A stretch of 64,000 nt of DNA from Roseicyclus salinarum (GCF_029624655.1 NZ_JARRSA010000016.1:1-64000), one strand, 5' to 3'; numbered from the stretch's first letter, positions 51,363 to 60,207 are shown. Notes: generated from the sequence alone by a model not told the origin. A program made the numbers and translations.

Positions 51363-52787
51363 TCACCAATCGGCCGAGATGTACTGGGTTTCCATGAACT
51401 CCAGCATTCCCTCGTGGCCGCCCTCGCGGCCGAGGCCGGACTGCTTGGTGCCTCCGAAGGGTGCGGCGGGGTCCGAGACGAGACCCCGGTTCAGGCCGAC
51501 CATGCCATAGTCGAGGCGCTCGCAGACCTGCATGGCGCGCTTGAAGTCCGCGCTGAAGACGTAGGCGACGAGGCCGTATTCGGTGTCGTTGGCGCGACGG
51601 ATCGCGTCCTCCTCGTCCGAGAAGGTCTGGATCGCGGCCACCGGTCCGAAGATCTCGTCATGCACGCAGTCCGCGCTTTCGGGGACGTTCGACAGGACGG
51701 TCGGCGGATAGAAGAAGCCCGGCCCGTTCGGCACCGTGCCGCCGCATTCCAGCTTCGCGCCCTTGGCGAGCGCGTCCGAGACGAATTCGGCCACCTTGTC
51801 GCGCGTGTCGGCGTTGACCAGCGGGCCCACGTCCACCGAGGGGTCGGTGCCGTCGCCCACCTTCAGCGCCGACATGCGCTCGGCGAGGCGGGAGGTGAAG
51901 GTCTCGGCGATGCTGTCATGGACGTAGATGCGGTTCGCCGCCGTGCAGGCCTCGCCGAGGTTGCGCATCTTCGCCAGCATCGTGCCTTCGATCGCGGTGT
52001 CCATGTCGGCGTCCTTCAGGACCAGCACGGGCGCGTTGCCGCCAAGCTCCATCGCGGGCTTGAGGACCTGGTCGGCGGCGGATTTCAGAAGCTTGCGCCC
52101 CACGCCGGTGGAGCCTGTGAAGCTGACCACGCGCACGCGCGGGTCGTGCAGCATGTGATCGACCAGCGCGCCGGTCTTCTTCGAGGGCAAGACGTTGACG
52201 AGGCCCTTGGGCACGCCCGCCTCTTCGAGAAGGGGCATCAGAGCCAGCATCGTCAGCGGCGTCTCGGAGGCGGGCTTAATGATGACGCCGCAGCCCGCGG
52301 CGAGCGCCGGCGCGATCTTCCGCGTGCCCATCGCGGCGGGATAGTTCCATGGCGTGATCAGGACGGCGAGGCCGGCGGGCTTGTGCTGCACCACGATGCG
52401 CGCGCCGCTGGAGGGCGCGTGGGTGATCAGGCCGTCGGCGCGGACCGCCTCCTCGGCGAACCAGCGGAAGAACTCTGCGGCGTAGGTCGCCTCGCCCTTC
52501 GCGTCGGTGCCCGCCTTGCCGTTCTCCAGCGTGATCAGGTTGGCGAAATGGTCGAGCCGCGCGGTCATCAGCTCCCACGCCTTGCGCAGCACCTCGGAGC
52601 GTTCGCGCGGCTTGCGCGCGGCCCAGTCGGCCATCGCCCGCTCGGCGGCATCGAGCGCGGCGTCGGCGTCTGCGATGTCGGCCGAGGCGACGGAGGCCAG
52701 GACCTCCTCGGTGGCGGGGTTGATGACGTCGAAGCGCTCGGATCCCTTGACCCAGGCGCCGTCGATGTAAAGGTCGGTGTAGTCCAT
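51363..52787 (-). CDS. NAD(P)-dependent aldehyde dehydrogenase, succinate-semialdehyde dehydrogenase-like
   Basis: ALDH superfamily enzyme of 474 residues. Oxyanion Asn148 in TPWNYP, the cofactor-binding KPASETP and FTGSTGVGR, general base Glu247 in MELGGNAP, and nucleophile Cys281 in GEACTAANRIYV. Overall it resembles the GabD branch (SSADH and related enzymes), but the substrate is not known. In this operon it may oxidise an aldehyde made by one of the SDRs. ATG at 52787 with GGAG upstream. It is inserted between the two E2 genes, with gaps of 10 and 17 bases. Confidence 0.88.
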   Translation of the reverse strand: MDYTDLYIDGAWVKGSERFDVINPATEEVLASVASADIADADAALDAAERAMADWAARKPRERSEVLRKAWELMTARLDHFANLITLENGKAGTDAKGEATYAAEFFRWFAEEAVRADGLITHAPSSGARIVVQHKPAGLAVLITPWNYPAAMGTRKIAPALAAGCGVIIKPASETPLTMLALMPLLEEAGVPKGLVNVLPSKKTGALVDHMLHDPRVRVVSFTGSTGVGRKLLKSAADQVLKPAMELGGNAPVLVLKDADMDTAIEGTMLAKMRNLGEACTAANRIYVHDSIAETFTSRLAERMSALKVGDGTDPSVDVGPLVNADTRDKVAEFVSDALAKGAKLECGGTVPNGPGFFYPPTVLSNVPESADCVHDEIFGPVAAIQTFSDEEDAIRRANDTEYGLVAYVFSADFKRAMQVCERLDYGMVGLNRGLVSDPAAPFGGTKQSGLGREGGHEGMLEFMETQYISADW

Positions 52788-52804
52788 CGGGGTCACTCCG
52801 TTGA

Positions 52805-54130
52805 TCAGAGCAGGTGGCGGAGCGGTTGCTCCATCCGGCCCGCGAATTCGGTGAGAAGGCGGATAGCCGCCCCAGCATCGAGGTGCGATGCGGCACATTC
52901 AAGCGTGACGGCGAGGCCCGCCCCATCGTCGGTGATGGTCAGGACGGGGGTCGCCTCGGCGCCCATCGACACCGTGGAGACGGGGGTGCCGCGCAGGTCG
53001 CGCACGACGAGCGAGGGCGTGTCCTCGGCCTCGGCCCTGGTGACGGAGGACAGGACCCGGCCGGGCGGAACGGCGAAGCCGCGCGAGACGCCGAAACGCT
53101 CGACGGCCACCGTGACCGGACCCTCGGTCCCGAGGCTCGCCCCGGCAAGGCCCGCAAGCACCGCGTCGGGACCGACGCCCTGCGCCTCGGCGGCCCAGGC
53201 CGTGAAGGCCGCGAGACCGTCCGCGGCACACGTCGCCGTCACGCGGCGGGGCACCTGGGTCGCCGCCTGGGTGGGGGCCGCGGCCGGCATGGCGCGCAGC
53301 ACCTCGAGATCCGCGACGTGGAACGGCTGCGGGTGGCCGGCCTCGGCCAGCCTGCCGAGATCGAGGCCCTGTTCCATCGCGAGCCGCCGCGCCTTGGGCG
53401 AGGCGAGGATGCGGCCGCCGGCAGGGGCCGGTGCGGCCTTCGCAGGGCTCGCCGTCTTGGGCGGCGCGGCCTTCCGCTCGGCTGCGGGTTCGGTGGCCGC
53501 GGGTTCGGTGGCAGCGGGGGCGGGGGCGGCGGGCGCCGCCTTGCCGTTCTTGACCGAACGCGCCACCAGCGCATCGGGCCGCGCGTCGGAGATGATGGCG
53601 ACGGGGTCGCCCACCGGCACCTCCTCGCCCGCCTCGGCGAGCGTGGCGGCGAGGAAGCCGTTGCGGCCCGCCTCGACCTCCATGACGCTCTTGTCGGTCT
53701 CGACCTCGAAGAGCACGTCATCCGCCGCGACCTCGTCGCCCGGCGCCTTCAGCCAGTTGACCAGGAGCCCGGTGTCCTGCGCCATGCCGAGCTGCGGCAT
53801 CGTGACGGAATGGCCCTCGGGCAGTCCGCCACCGGTTTCGGCCGCGGCCTCGGAGGGCGCCGTGCCGGGGGCGGGCCCGCCGTCGTCTTCGGCGCTGTCG
53901 GAGATGCGCGCGATGACCTGGCCCACGGGCACGTCCTCGCCCTCGCCATAGGACACCCCCACGAGAAAGCCGTCGGCGGGGCTTTCCACTTCCATCACGG
54001 CCTTGTCGGTTTCCACCTCGAACAGCGCATCCCCGCGAGAGACCGCATCGCCCGGGCTTTTCAGCCAGGACACGATCTTGCCTGCGTCCTGCGCCATGCC
54101 GAGCTGGGGCATGGTCACGTCATGCGGCAT
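52805..54130 (-). CDS. Two-lipoyl-domain E2-like protein with decayed catalytic domain
   Basis: 441-residue lipoyl carrier. Two lipoyl domains (about 1-78 and 107-183) carry the lipoylation motifs ETDKAVMEVES (Lys43) and ETDKSVMEVEA (Lys147). An Ala/Pro linker and a peripheral subunit-binding segment (240-280, ILASPKARRLAMEQGLD) follow. The C-terminal 150 residues still align with an E2 core (PSLVVRDLRGTPVST; ASHLDAGAAIRLL), but it is too short and HxxxDG has collapsed to HLDAG (His416). It is probably a structural lipoyl-donor protein like E3BP/PDHX, serving the separate catalytic E2. The start overlaps the E1-beta stop by 11 bases. Confidence 0.87.
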   Translation of the reverse strand: MPHDVTMPQLGMAQDAGKIVSWLKSPGDAVSRGDALFEVETDKAVMEVESPADGFLVGVSYGEGEDVPVGQVIARISDSAEDDGGPAPGTAPSEAAAETGGGLPEGHSVTMPQLGMAQDTGLLVNWLKAPGDEVAADDVLFEVETDKSVMEVEAGRNGFLAATLAEAGEEVPVGDPVAIISDARPDALVARSVKNGKAAPAAPAPAATEPAATEPAAERKAAPPKTASPAKAAPAPAGGRILASPKARRLAMEQGLDLGRLAEAGHPQPFHVADLEVLRAMPAAAPTQAATQVPRRVTATCAADGLAAFTAWAAEAQGVGPDAVLAGLAGASLGTEGPVTVAVERFGVSRGFAVPPGRVLSSVTRAEAEDTPSLVVRDLRGTPVSTVSMGAEATPVLTITDDGAGLAVTLECAASHLDAGAAIRLLTEFAGRMEQPLRHLL

Positions 54131-55115
54131 GGATCAACTCCCCGGCGCAGAGCTTGCGGGCGTTCTCGACGACGGCTTCGGGCGTGGGCACCGTAAGGTC
54201 CTCGAGCGCGGGGCTGAAGGGCACGGGCACGTCCATCGCGCCCATCCGCAGGACCGGCGCATCGAGGTGGTAGAAGGCCTTTTCGTTCAGCCGCGAGGCG
54301 ATCTCGGCGGTGACGCCATAGCTCTGGTGGCCCTCGTCGATGACGATGGCGCGCGAGGTCTTCTTCACGCTGTCGAGCAGCGTCTTCTCGTCGAGCGGCA
54401 CGATCGTGCGGGGGTCGATCACCTCGGCGTCGATGCCCTCCTTCTCGAGGATCGCCGCCGCCTTCTCGGCCACCTGCACCATCGAGGACGTGGCGATCAG
54501 CGTGATGTCGCGGCCTTCGCGCTTCACGTTGGCGACGCCGAAGGGGATCAGGTATTCCTCTTCGGGCACCGGCGCCTTGTCCTGGTACATCAGCTTGTCC
54601 TCGAAGATCACGACCGGGTTGTTGTCCCGGATCGCGGTCTTCATCAGGCCCTTCGCCTCGTAGGCCGAGGATGGCAGAGCCACCTTCAGCCCGGGGATAT
54701 GCGCCACCAGCGCCTGCAGCGACTGCGAGTGTTGCGCGGCCGAGCGGCGGGTCGCGCCGAGGTTGGTGCGCAGGACCATCGGCACCGTCAGCTTGCCGCC
54801 CGACATGTAATGCTGCTTGGCGGCCTGATTGCAGAGCTGGTCCATCACCAGGTAGATGAAATCCCCGAACATCAGGTCGACGACCGGCCGCGCGCCGGTC
54901 ATCGCCGCGCCCACGGCCAGGCCAACGAAGCCCGGCTCGGAAATGGGCGTGTCGAGCACGCGGTCGGTGCCGAACTCCTCGACGAGGCCCGACAGGACCT
55001 TGAAGGGCGTTCCGGCCTCGGCGACGTCCTCGCCGAGGATGAAGACCGTGGGGTCGCGCCGCATTTCCTCGGCAAGCGCCTCGTTCACGGCCTGGGACAG
55101 TGTGATCTCTCGCAT
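54120..55115 (-). CDS. 2-oxoacid dehydrogenase E1 component, beta subunit (pyruvate/acetoin type)
   Basis: 331-residue transketolase-like E1-beta subunit: REITLSQAVNEALAEEMRRDPTVFILGEDVAEAGTPFKV, then RVLDTPISEPGFVGLAVGAAMTGARPVVDLMF with the conserved Glu of TPP activation, and IVIDEGHQSYGVTAEI. With E1-alpha it binds TPP and decarboxylates the 2-oxoacid, or cleaves acetoin. Pyruvate and acetoin types cannot be separated here. ATG at 55115 with GAGGAG upstream; the longer frame is readthrough of the E1-alpha gene. E1-alpha ends 11 bases upstream. Confidence 0.9.
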   Translation of the reverse strand: MREITLSQAVNEALAEEMRRDPTVFILGEDVAEAGTPFKVLSGLVEEFGTDRVLDTPISEPGFVGLAVGAAMTGARPVVDLMFGDFIYLVMDQLCNQAAKQHYMSGGKLTVPMVLRTNLGATRRSAAQHSQSLQALVAHIPGLKVALPSSAYEAKGLMKTAIRDNNPVVIFEDKLMYQDKAPVPEEEYLIPFGVANVKREGRDITLIATSSMVQVAEKAAAILEKEGIDAEVIDPRTIVPLDEKTLLDSVKKTSRAIVIDEGHQSYGVTAEIASRLNEKAFYHLDAPVLRMGAMDVPVPFSPALEDLTVPTPEAVVENARKLCAGELIHAA

Positions 55116-55126
55116 CTCGTCTCTCC

Positions 55127-56104
55127 TCAGTCCGCGTAAACGTGCATGTCGACCTCGTTGGCCGGCGGGTAGGGCGCCTTTTCGGCGTAGGCCACGGCGT
55201 CGGCCGCGTCCTTCTCGATCTCGGCGTTCATGGCCTCGATCTCCTCCTCGGTCGCGATGCCCTCGGACACGAGCCAGCCCCGGAAGCGGACGATCGGGTC
55301 GCGATTGTCCTTCCAGTCCTTCTCCTCGGCCTTGGAGCGGTAGTATTCGCGGTTGATGTCGCCGACGTGGTGGCCGTGGTAGCGGTAGGTCATCAGTTCG
55401 ATGAAGAACGGGCCTTCGCCCTTCCGCGCGCGCGACACCAGCTTCTGGGTCAGCTCGTTCACCGCCAGCACGTCCTGCCCGTCGACCTGGTGGCTTTCGA
55501 TGCCGAAGGCCTCGGCCCGCGCCATGATCGAGCCCGCCGCGATCTCCTCGGTTTTGGTATATTCGGAATATCCGTTGTTCTCGCAGGCGTAGATCACCGG
55601 CAGCTTCCATAGGGCGGCCATGTTCATGACCTCGTACCAAAGGCCCTGCGCCGTCGCGCCGTCGCCGAAGAAGCAGACGGTGACGTCGTCCTTGCCCTGA
55701 AGCTTCGCCCTCAGCGCCGATCCCGTAGCGATCCCCATGGACCCGCCCACGATGGCGTTCGCGCCGAGGTTGCCGTGGCTCTGGTCGGCGATGTGCATCG
55801 AGCCGCCCTTGCCGCGGCAATAGCCTTCGGCCTTTCCCAGAAGCTCGCAGAACATCGCCTTGAACTCCGCGCCCTTGGCCACGCAATGGCCGTGGCCGCG
55901 GTGGGTGGAGGTGATGCGGTCGTCGTCGGTCAGCGCCTCGCAGATGCCCACGGCCACCGCTTCCTCGCCGGAATACATGTGCGTGAGCCCCGGCATCTTG
56001 GCCGAGAGATAGAGCTGGTTGGCGTTGTCCTCGAAGGTGCGGATGCGGACCATCTGGCGGTACATCCGCAGGTAGTCCTCGGTGTTTGTCTTGGCTTTGG
56101 CCAT
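55127..56104 (-). CDS. 2-oxoacid dehydrogenase E1 component, alpha subunit (pyruvate/acetoin type)
   Basis: 325-residue TPP-binding E1-alpha subunit. The N-terminal YRQMVRIRTFEDNANQLY, the region GEEAVAVGICEAL, GKGGSMHIADQSHGNLGANAIVGG, and the TPP/Mg motif GDGATAQGLWYEVMNMAALW...CENNGYS are all typical. It could belong to a pyruvate dehydrogenase or an acetoin dehydrogenase; both share this form. It precedes E1-beta by 11 bases and follows the M24 gene after a 76-base gap that contains a strong hairpin. Confidence 0.9.
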   Translation of the reverse strand: MAKAKTNTEDYLRMYRQMVRIRTFEDNANQLYLSAKMPGLTHMYSGEEAVAVGICEALTDDDRITSTHRGHGHCVAKGAEFKAMFCELLGKAEGYCRGKGGSMHIADQSHGNLGANAIVGGSMGIATGSALRAKLQGKDDVTVCFFGDGATAQGLWYEVMNMAALWKLPVIYACENNGYSEYTKTEEIAAGSIMARAEAFGIESHQVDGQDVLAVNELTQKLVSRARKGEGPFFIELMTYRYHGHHVGDINREYYRSKAEEKDWKDNRDPIVRFRGWLVSEGIATEEEIEAMNAEIEKDAADAVAYAEKAPYPPANEVDMHVYAD

Positions 56105-56127
56105 GATGGTCCTCGCAGGAACGGCAC

Positions 56128-56164
56128 CCCGGCCCCGGCCGCCCGCGACGCGCGCGGGGCCGGG
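56128..56164 (-). other. Intercistronic hairpin between the M24 and E1-alpha genes
   Basis: Perfect 10-bp inverted repeat CCCGGCCCCG/CGGGGCCGGG (56128-56137 and 56155-56164) with a 17-nt loop. There is no T-run, so it may be an RNA processing or stabilising structure rather than a terminator. Confidence 0.5.
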
Positions 56165-56180
56165 ACCGGTGCTGCCGATC

Positions 56181-57479
56181 TCAGTAACGGTTGGCGATCG
56201 GGAGTTCTTCGGCGGGGAAGAGGCTGATGACCTCGCACCCTGTCTCGGTCACGACGACCTCCTCCTCGATCCGCGCGGCGGAATAGCCGTCGGTGGCGGG
56301 GCAGTAGGTCTCGAGCGCGAAGACCATGCCGGTCTTGATCTCCATCGGGTGATCGAGCGAGATCGCCCGGCTGATGATCGGCCGCTCGTGCAGCGCGAGG
56401 CCTAGGCCGTGGCCGAACTGGAGCCCGAAGGCCGCGTCCTCGTTCGGGAAGCCGAGCGATTCCGCCGTCGGCCAGACTTCCGCCACCTTGTCGGTGGTGA
56501 CGCCGGGCTTGATCATGGCGATCGAGGCGTCGATCCATTCCCGCGCCTTGACGTAGGCGTCGTTCTGCGCGGGCGTCGCGCGGCCAACGTTGAACGTGCG
56601 GTAGTAGCAGGTCCGGTAGCCCTGGTAGCTCTGCAGGATGTCGAAGAAGGCCTGGTCGCCGGGGCGGATCAGCCTGTCGGTGAAGTTGTGCGGATGCGGG
56701 TTGCACCGCTCGCCCGAGATGGCGTTGATCGCCTCCACGTCGTCGGATCCCATCTCGTAGAGGAGCTTGTTGGACAAGGCGACGATGTCGCTTTCGCGGA
56801 CGCCCGGCTTCAGCTCCTCGTAGATCATGTGGTAGACGCCATCGACCATCGCCGCCGCCTGCGTCAGAAGCTGGATCTCGTCCCAGTTCTTGATCTCGCG
56901 GGCCGCAAGCATGATCTGCTGGCCGTCCACGACGTTGATGCCTTCTTCCTTGAGGGCGTGGAACATCGCCGTCTCGGCATAGTCGACGCCGACGGGCATG
57001 TCGGCCATGCCCGCCTCCTTGATGAGGCGCGCGATCTCCTTGGCGTATTTCTGCATGAGGCCGAATTCCGGCGGGATCGTCCCGCGCATCCCCACCACGC
57101 CGGCGAGGCAGTGGTCGGGCTCCAGCCAGTCGGAGTGACGCTTGTGGTGCATGGCGGCCGACCCGAAGTCCCACACGTAGGGGCTGTCGTCACCGGTCAG
57201 CAGGCAGAAGCGGCACATCTTGTCCCGTTCCCACTCGCCGATCTTGGTGGCCGAGACGTAGCGGATGTTGTTCACGTCGAACAGCAGCAGCGTGCCCGCG
57301 TTCGACGCCTGCAGCGCCTGCCGGGTGCGGGCGAGGCGATAGCGGCGCAGGCGGTCGTGGTCGATCCTGCGTTCGAAGTCGACCGAGGTGTGGCCCCACG
57401 CGGGCAGGCGCTCGCGCCATTCCCAGTTGGGGTCGAGGTCCTGCGGGGTGAGCATGTTCGGCATCAGGGCGCGAGACAT
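56181..57479 (-). CDS. M24-fold (aminopeptidase P/creatinase-like) protein with a substituted metal ligand
   Basis: 432-residue pita-bread-fold protein. A creatinase-type N-terminal domain occupies about 45-190 (LLLFDVNNIRYVSA) and the M24 domain about 200-425. Four of five expected metal ligands are visible: Asp280 (AFFDILQ), His357 (FGHGLGLALHERP), Glu390 (VFALETYCP) and Glu405 (ARIEEEVVV). The second Asp, expected 11 residues after Asp280, is Cys291 (TCYYRTF). The protein is distantly like DddP, but DddP assignment is not supported. It may be a metal-dependent C-O/C-N hydrolase or lyase of unknown substrate. ATG at 57479 follows AAAGGAG. Confidence 0.75.
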   Translation of the reverse strand: MSRALMPNMLTPQDLDPNWEWRERLPAWGHTSVDFERRIDHDRLRRYRLARTRQALQASNAGTLLLFDVNNIRYVSATKIGEWERDKMCRFCLLTGDDSPYVWDFGSAAMHHKRHSDWLEPDHCLAGVVGMRGTIPPEFGLMQKYAKEIARLIKEAGMADMPVGVDYAETAMFHALKEEGINVVDGQQIMLAAREIKNWDEIQLLTQAAAMVDGVYHMIYEELKPGVRESDIVALSNKLLYEMGSDDVEAINAISGERCNPHPHNFTDRLIRPGDQAFFDILQSYQGYRTCYYRTFNVGRATPAQNDAYVKAREWIDASIAMIKPGVTTDKVAEVWPTAESLGFPNEDAAFGLQFGHGLGLALHERPIISRAISLDHPMEIKTGMVFALETYCPATDGYSAARIEEEVVVTETGCEVISLFPAEELPIANRY

Positions 57480-57543
57480 CGTGAACTCCTTTCGGGTGCG
57501 CATTGGCGCGCCCATTGTTGTCGAGAAATCAGGGGGAAGCGGG

Positions 57544-58350
57544 TTACTTCGTCACCCAGCCGCCATCGATGGAGATCATCTGACCGGTCATGTAGTCGCT
57601 GTCGTCCGAGGCAAGGAACGACGCTGTTCCGATGATGTCCTTGGGGTAGGAGACACGCTTGATGACGAGGTTGTTCTCCACGATGTCGTCGTAGGCCTGC
57701 CCCTCGCGCTCCTTGAAGCCGATCTCGACGAGGTCCTTGTCGAGCTGTTCCCAGAGCGGTGTCACCACGACGCCCGGCGCATAGCCGTTCACGGTGATGT
57801 TGTGCTCGGCCAGTCCCAGCGCGCCACATTCGGTCAGCGCGAGACAGCCATACTTGGACGTGCAGTAAACCGTGACGTCCACCAGTGGCTTGCGGCTGGC
57901 GATGGAGCCCACGTTGATCAGCTTGTAGGGCTTTTCCTGCGGGCCCTGGGCGATCATCTGCTTGGCCGTCTCCTGCATGCCGAGCCACATCGCCTTGGTG
58001 TTGACGTTCATGATCATGTCCCAGTTGTCTTCATCGATATCCATAAAGAACCGGGGCTTGTTCAGACCCGCGTTGAAGACGCCCACGTTGATCGAGCCGA
58101 AGGCGTCGACGGTCGCGGCGACCGCGTTGGCGTTGTCCTCGCGCTTGGTGACGTCCATGCGGACGGCGATCGCCTTGCCGTTGCCGGCGGCGTTGATGCG
58201 GTCCGCGACCTGCTGCGCCGCGCCCTCGTCGAGGTCGCCGAGCGTCACGTTGGCGCCCTGGGCCGCGAAGGCCTCGGCGTTTGCGGCGCCCATGCCGCGC
58301 GCGGCGCCGGTGATCAGGATGTTCTTACCCTTGAGGCGATTGGGGTCCAT
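57544..58350 (-). CDS. SDR-family oxidoreductase (operon copy 1)
   Basis: 268-residue classical short-chain dehydrogenase. TGAARGMG cofactor motif, FNAGLNKP, catalytic Ser in NVGSIASRKP, YCTSK for YxxxK, and the ending DYMTGQMISIDGGW. Long shared blocks (NKPRFFMDIDEDNW; QETAKQMIAQGP; WEQLDKDLVEIG) mark it as a paralogue of the SDR at 61426-62247 on the divergent arm. It probably oxidises an alcohol or polyol intermediate. The ATG at 58350 has GGGAGGAAG upstream. It follows the regulator by 10 bases. Confidence 0.88.
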   Translation of the reverse strand: MDPNRLKGKNILITGAARGMGAANAEAFAAQGANVTLGDLDEGAAQQVADRINAAGNGKAIAVRMDVTKREDNANAVAATVDAFGSINVGVFNAGLNKPRFFMDIDEDNWDMIMNVNTKAMWLGMQETAKQMIAQGPQEKPYKLINVGSIASRKPLVDVTVYCTSKYGCLALTECGALGLAEHNITVNGYAPGVVVTPLWEQLDKDLVEIGFKEREGQAYDDIVENNLVIKRVSYPKDIIGTASFLASDDSDYMTGQMISIDGGWVTK

Positions 58351-58360
58351 GTCTTCCTCC

Positions 58361-60178
58361 CTAGTGGACTGGTTCTTGCAAGGCTTCCTCGGCACGCGCC
58401 TGAACGCGCGCGAGCGCGTCCTCCGGCGTGACGAGGCCGCGCAGCATGTCGTGAAGCTCGTGGCCGCACAGGCGGATGAGCTCCGAGATCTGCGGGATCG
58501 GCGGGCGCGGCCAGAACTGAAGCTCGTCGCGCCACGACATCTGGTCGACGGTCTCGAAGATCGGCGACAGGCGGCGCACTTCGGGGTCGGCGCCCACGGA
58601 ATATCGAGGCGCCGTGCGGCTGCCGTTCTGGACGTAGAGCTTTTGCGCGGCGGGCGAGGTGAACGCGATCAACGCCTCCACCGCATCCTCGATGCGTTCC
58701 TCCGACAGGTTGGCGGGGATGCAGAAGGCGTAGCCGCCGACCGGCGCGATCGGCGCGCCCTCGGGACCGTGCGGGTGCGGCAGGTAGCCGGTGTTGCCAT
58801 GCGCGGGGCAGGTCTCGTCCAGCTCGAAGTAGGGAGCGAGAAGCGTGTAGCCGTAAGCCATCGCGACCCGGCCGGCGGCGTAGGGGCGCACCCGCTCGTA
58901 CCACGACATCGAAAGGATGTCGGGGGGCGAGTATTCCAGAAGATCCATGAGATAGCGCGCCGCCGCGAGCGCCCGCTCGGTGTTCAGCGTCGGCCGGAAG
59001 GCGCGGGCGCCGAGGTGGTCGGCGTCATAGCCGCCCGCGACCTTCGGCAGGTCGATGATCGGCTGCCCGAAGGCCGCGCAGGTCATCATGAACGTGTGTC
59101 CGAGCGCGGTGCCGCGCGCGGCGTTCCACGCCACGCCGTAGCGCCCGTTGCGCGGGTCGTGGAAGTGGCGCGCGGCCTCGACGACATCGGCGCTGGTGGC
59201 GGGCGGGGGCAGGCCGTCGCGCGCGAACCAGTCCTTGCGGTAGAACATCAGCTCGGGCGTCGTCTGGCTGGGCACGCCGTAGGGCACGCCGTCCCAGTGC
59301 GTCGCGCGCCAGCCCGCCGTGTGGAAGTCGCCGGGGTCGATCCGGTCGGTGTCCATGATGTCGGTCAGGGGGCGGATGACGCCCTTGGCCGCGAACTCGC
59401 CGATCCACGGCAGGTCGACGGCGATCAGGTCATAGGCGCTCTTCTTGCGCTCGGCGTTGCGCAGGGCCTCCTGGTGGAGGCGGTCGATCGAGAAGGCGCG
59501 CTGGTGGATGTTGGTGCCGACGATCTGTTCGAACTGCCGCTTGAGCGTCTCCATCACCATGAAGGTGGGATCGCCGTGCACCAGGATGCGCACCCCCCCG
59601 GCAAGCTTCAGCGGCGAGAGCAGGGCGGCGGGCGGGGCGATGGCGGATTTTCCCGGAACGTAGGAGCCGCCGTAGAAGTAGTCCTCTCCCTCCTCGACGG
59701 GCGCGAAGGTGGCACGCGCGATGCGGCCGATCCGGCTCGAGACCTCGCTGAAGCGGTCCAGAAGCGCGGCGCTGGGATGCAGGGAGAAGCTGCGGCCCGA
59801 CTTGGTGCGCGGGCGCTGCTCGACCATCCCGCCGCGCTGGATCTCGGCAAGCTTGCGCATGGCGGTTGCGTAGGGCACCCCCGAGGCCGCCGCCATGGAC
59901 GAGGCCGACACGAGCCGCCCCTCGATATGGCCGCGCAGCAGGTGGAGTATCATGTTGAGGTGCGGGTTGGGGGTATTGGGCTCGAGCGAGTTGTCGAGTT
60001 CGAGCGAGAGATCGCCGAGAAACCCCACCACCTGAGCAAGCTCGGCTTCGGGCGCACCGCCGGACACGCGCCCGCCGAGCGGCGTGGCGTCCTGTCCAAA
60101 ATGGCTGTTTTCGGTGGCCTGCTGGTTCATTGTTCCGTGAGCGCGAGGCCCCACGGCCCGACTCGGGCGGCGTGTCAT
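58361..60178 (-). CDS. Winged-helix regulator fused to a cytoplasmic family-1 solute-binding domain
   Basis: 605-residue protein with no signal peptide. Residues about 70-150 have the pattern of a winged helix-turn-helix (LHLLRGHIEGRLVSASSMAA, GVPYATAMRKLAEIQRGGMV). Residues about 195-590 match the MalE/UgpB-like (family 1) solute-binding fold: GGVRILVHGDPTFMVMETLKRQFEQ near its start, VPYGVPSQTTPELMFYRKDWFA and GGYAFCIPANLSEERIEDAVEALIAF. A periplasmic binding protein is excluded by the missing leader and by the N-terminal DNA-binding region. It probably senses the pathway substrate in the cytoplasm and regulates the divergent operons. ATG at 60178 is chosen because GGAGGA lies six bases upstream; another ATG lies at 60196. 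Confidence 0.78.
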   Translation of the reverse strand: MTRRPSRAVGPRAHGTMNQQATENSHFGQDATPLGGRVSGGAPEAELAQVVGFLGDLSLELDNSLEPNTPNPHLNMILHLLRGHIEGRLVSASSMAAASGVPYATAMRKLAEIQRGGMVEQRPRTKSGRSFSLHPSAALLDRFSEVSSRIGRIARATFAPVEEGEDYFYGGSYVPGKSAIAPPAALLSPLKLAGGVRILVHGDPTFMVMETLKRQFEQIVGTNIHQRAFSIDRLHQEALRNAERKKSAYDLIAVDLPWIGEFAAKGVIRPLTDIMDTDRIDPGDFHTAGWRATHWDGVPYGVPSQTTPELMFYRKDWFARDGLPPPATSADVVEAARHFHDPRNGRYGVAWNAARGTALGHTFMMTCAAFGQPIIDLPKVAGGYDADHLGARAFRPTLNTERALAAARYLMDLLEYSPPDILSMSWYERVRPYAAGRVAMAYGYTLLAPYFELDETCPAHGNTGYLPHPHGPEGAPIAPVGGYAFCIPANLSEERIEDAVEALIAFTSPAAQKLYVQNGSRTAPRYSVGADPEVRRLSPIFETVDQMSWRDELQFWPRPPIPQISELIRLCGHELHDMLRGLVTPEDALARVQARAEEALQEPVH

Positions 60179-60207
60179 GGGCGATCCTCCATGCAATGTT
60201 CAATTTG

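Noticed and set aside
56181-57479. DMSP lyase DddP
   Set aside because: Only the general M24 fold and scattered residues agree; the metal-site spacing differs and the second Asp is Cys, so a specific DMSP role is not supported.
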